From NCBI RefSeq assembly GCF_003286085.1, contig NW_020825415.1:227806-291805 (forward strand): a DNA stretch of 64,000 nucleotides. The letters run 5' to 3'. The DNA comes from Drosophila persimilis. Its lineage: Eukaryota; Arthropoda; Insecta; Diptera; Drosophilidae. Position 1 is the stretch's first letter, and the number at the start of each line of letters is the position of its first letter. Made by a program: the position numbers and the translations under genes. This document shows positions 61,052 through 64,000 of the stretch, piece after piece. The notes below the pieces were generated by a model. The model did no database searches, had not been told where the DNA came from, and worked only from the letters and a program-made list of their open reading frames with translations.

Positions 61052-61900
61052 CTGCTGTTTACGCCAACACCAACCAGACAAGGGGCGCCACAAATAACAT
61101 CCAAACGCCGACAAGTACCTGCAAATAAACACAAATTTAAATCACACGCCAAAACGAACACCTCCTCATCTGGGTGGCCGAACCAGCAGCCACTCAAAAA
61201 TCGCAATTAAAACCGACGACGAACGTGGCCGAGGAGGCCAGGCCAATACACCTGACAGCGCATCCTGGGTGGCCGGACCAGCAGCCACTCGGATGCGGCC
61301 AAAAACATCACAATCGACAACGTATCCTGGTGGCCGGACCAGTTTGCCACGTGGATGCGGCCAATAACACAAATCGTTGGCATCACATTTCGATGTCAAT
61401 GCCAACACTGGACAATGCATCCGCGGGTGGCCGGACCAGTGCCACTCGGTCTGCTGGACCAAACCAACAGACAGATGCAACGTGGGCGGCCGGACCAGAG
61501 CCGCTCGCCATCTCCAATTTTTGCCCACGCATACACCAAAAATCCAGCCAGCCAATTAACAACACACAGGGGGACAACAGAGCCGGCCGGTATACAGCGT
61601 ATTGTTCGCATTGCGTTTGATATGCCCGCCGGTGCTCCGTTGATGTTTGTCCTCCTCATAGAAATAAAATAAATTGTAATTAATATGTTTATATGTGTGT
61701 AAATGTATGTCAATTATCGTTTATTTTACCTTGTCTGCATCAATGTATTTGTTGTAGATGTCAATTCTGTTGTTTCTGTAGTTTTGCATATCCGTAGATA
61801 GTTTGTCCATAGTTTTAGTTACTTGCCTGTGATATTAGGAATAAGTTTTTGTAAATTAATGTAGTTTTTCTGTAGTTAATTGTATATTTTTCGTAGTTTT

Positions 61901-63006
61901 TATACCCGATACTCAAAATGAGTATTGGGGTATATTAGATTTGTGGTAAAAGTGGATGTGTGTAACGTCCAGAAGGAATCGTTTCCGACCCTATAAAGTA
62001 TATATATTCTTGATCAGCATCAAGAGCCGAGTCGATTGAGCCCTGTCTGTCTGTCCGTCCGTCCGTCTGTCCGTCTGTCCGTCCCCTTCAGCGCCTAATG
62101 CTCAAAGACTATAAGAGCTAGAGCAACGATGTTTTGGATCCAGACTTCTGTGATATGTCACTGCTACAAAAATATTTCAAAACTTTGCCCCGCCCACTTC
62201 CGCCCCCACAAAGGGCGAAAATCTGTGGCATCCACAATTTCGACGATACGAGAAAACTAAAAAAGCAGAATCGTAGAAGATGACTATATCTTCTAGAGTG
62301 CAAAATCTAAACCAGATCGTATAATTATTACAGCCAGAATCACGAAAACAATTTCACTCTTTCTCGCTCTGTCTCACTCTAACACACAGGTTTCATGGTC
62401 GGTTTTGCCAATTGCAAAATATGAGTTCAAGGATCTCAGAACCTATAAAAGCCAGAGCAACGAAATTTGGTATCCACACTCCTGTGATATCGGACCTTGA
62501 CCGTTTCCTGTCCAAATTTCGCCACACCCCCTTCCGCCCCCGCAAAGGACGAAAATCTGAGGCAACCACAAATCTCAGAGACTATTAAGGCTAGAGTAAC
62601 CAAATTTGGTGCACACACTCCTTTAAGATGTCACTATAAAACGTATATCTCAGAATTTCGCCCCACCCCCATCCGCCCCCACAAAGGACGAAAATCTGTT
62701 GCATCCACAATATTGCAGATTTGAGAAAACTAAAAACGCAGAATCATAGATAATGACCATATCTATTAGATTGCTGAATCTGGATTAGATCAGACCATTT
62801 TTTTAGCCAAAAGGAACAAATCAATTTGCAGTGGCTACGCAGCGCCCGACGTCACGCTCGGACTGATTTTCTGTCTCTCTCGCACGCACTCTTTGTCGTG
62901 TCGTTAAATATTAGCGGCGTCTGCCGGAGGAGAGCCATACTGACTTAGTATCGGGTATAACCGTAGAGTTGCGGTGTCCGCAGCAACTCACAACGTTCCC
63001 CTCGTT
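61901..63006 (+). mobile_element. Full-length Helitron
   Basis: Mirror of 14,905-16,002, with one C fewer in the 3' tip (GTTCCCCTCGTT). Joins two gag units in this arm. Confidence 0.92.
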
Positions 63007-64000
63007 TTCTGATTAGTTTTTACCTTTTTCCGTCCTCTTCTTCCCCACCTATCTGCCATTCCCATATTCCCATTGACATGTGGTAACACCAAAAAATACC
63101 ACTCAAATACCAGACCATAATGACCAATAACACAAAAGCCAATTGAAATTCAAATTGCATTTCTCAATGCCAGTGTGTTGTCGGCCGCCAACTTCGGCAA
63201 TTTATGCCCAGCCAATTCCTGAGTGACAGTGGAACCGGTGGTGAGAGCACCGGTAAATGAGATCGGCGATCGGGCCTTTCGTATGGTGGGAGAGTGTGGG
63301 AGTTGGCGGACATTGATTGATTGTTCTTTGCCGTGTCGCCATTTCCTTTCTTTCTGTGGTGCCCTGTTTTCTTTTTGTGGTGTCTGTCGTGTGCCGTGCC
63401 GTGCCCCGCTGACATGACAAAAGTCTTTTTCCCCCTGCGCCACTACTACTACCGACAAGCTTTCTGCTCCCCAATAAATAATTTATAACATTAATCTATA
63501 AAAAACACAAACTAACGAGAGAAAAACTGTGTAAAGAGATAGAAAGTGCCAATAAAAGTCCAATACAAACACACAAAAACAACTTAACTGCAATTAACTT
63601 GACGAAAGGAAAAACATACACCAGCAACAAAAATGACAAGAGGAATGGCCAGGCGAGGCTCAAGCAGACGCCACAGCGACGGCGGCAGAGCGGCCCGCAG
63701 AGGGGCCCTTGCAGCAGCAGCAGCGGCCATAACCACCACACCACGCCAATAGCAGCAGCAGAGCCCTCGGCGCAGACGCCAGCAACAAACGTCCAACGCC
63801 AATGCAGAGCGCCGACGCCACAGCGACGGCGGCTGCAGCCAACAAGAGCAGCGAGCCAATGCCACCAACTGTGAGTACCCAGCCATCGCCATATATCCAT
63901 CCACGGCCACAGCCACTCCCCCCTCGAGCCACATCACGCAAGCGCAAACCAAAAAGGGAAATGCCGAGAAGACGCCCTCTCACTGCCACTTTTCCCGCCT
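63007..64000 (+). mobile_element. Gag-only unit, start of the next copy, cut by window end
   Basis: Upstream region (63,007-63,500), 5' leader and the first part of the N-terminal ORF (from 63,632, MTRGMARRGSSRRHSD). Three small indels relative to copy 2 (about 63,739, 63,789, 63,976) break the ORF here. It shows that the palindrome continues into at least one more tandem unit outside the window. Confidence 0.75.

Larger units (their letters stand above)
58469..61900 (+). mobile_element. Gag-only retroelement-like unit, right arm copy
   Basis: Mirror of 16,003-19,402: 5' leader, three gag-like ORFs in three frames, 3' region with five GGTGGCCGGACCA repeats (about 61,173-61,499), AATAAA signals at about 61,661-61,675 and an AT-rich tail. 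It has about 33-36 bp that the left copy lost near its N-terminal codons. Confidence 0.75.
52151..64000 (-). repeat. Right arm of large inverted repeat
   Basis: Same content as the left arm in opposite order: Helitron, BEL remnant, block X, Helitron, inverted fragment, gag unit, Helitron, gag unit start. Spacer between arms 25,740-52,150. Confidence 0.93.

Noticed and set aside
1-64000. Bacterial or phage type features (operons, ribosome binding sites, terminators, tRNA)
   Set aside because: The sequence is a Drosophila-like eukaryotic repeat region; no such structures are supported.

Overview
This is a eukaryotic window from a Drosophila genome. I favour the obscura group (D. pseudoobscura / D. 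miranda type), mainly because the commonest repeat looks like what I remember of the ISY/ISX-type, DINE-1-like Helitrons of those flies. The species call is an inference from memory. I see no rRNA, tRNA or CRISPR and no long single-copy gene. Almost everything is mobile DNA, segmental duplication, or short pieces of genes in several copies. This suits heterochromatin or an ampliconic sex-chromosome (Y or neo-Y-like) region.

Layout. 1-2959: the 5' part of a gypsy-type LTR element plus a little flank, a segmental copy of 40624-43594. 2960-6194: Helitrons around a broken jockey-clade LINE. 6195-19402: three head-to-tail ~4.9 kb units, each a gag-like zinc-knuckle 'gag-only' element (minus strand) plus a Helitron. 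19403-21471: two Helitrons and a small internal inversion. 21472-24608: a unique block (X) and a truncated BEL/Pao element. 24623-25739: a Helitron. 25740-29100: a 3'-truncated CR1-like LINE. 29321-52150: a tandem array of a ~4.2 kb multi-gene unit (blocks Z-W-X-Y), broken up by Helitrons and by a gypsy element (35195-43489) that itself carries a Helitron. 52151-64000: the reverse complement of roughly 13,900-25,739.

The main architectural feature is this inverted repeat: arms of at least 11.8 kb, nearly identical by eye, around a 26.4 kb spacer, running off the right edge of the window. The inner boundary of both arms is the 5' tip of the same Helitron. A Helitron-free paralogue at about 45,340 shows that the right arm holds the original flank and the left arm is the duplicated one.

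The Z-W-X-Y unit holds the most gene-like DNA. It includes an ORF family resembling the N-terminal domain of TAF5 (testis-specific homologue: Cannonball), a small Lys/Arg/Cys-rich ORF like a sperm nuclear basic protein, and several spliced-looking exons I cannot identify. An amplified, TE-riddled array of testis-type gene pieces next to a large palindrome is the most interesting biological possibility here. The identifications are from pattern recognition, not database search. TE ends are given to within a few bases where a terminal motif is visible, and otherwise to within about 10-20 bases.
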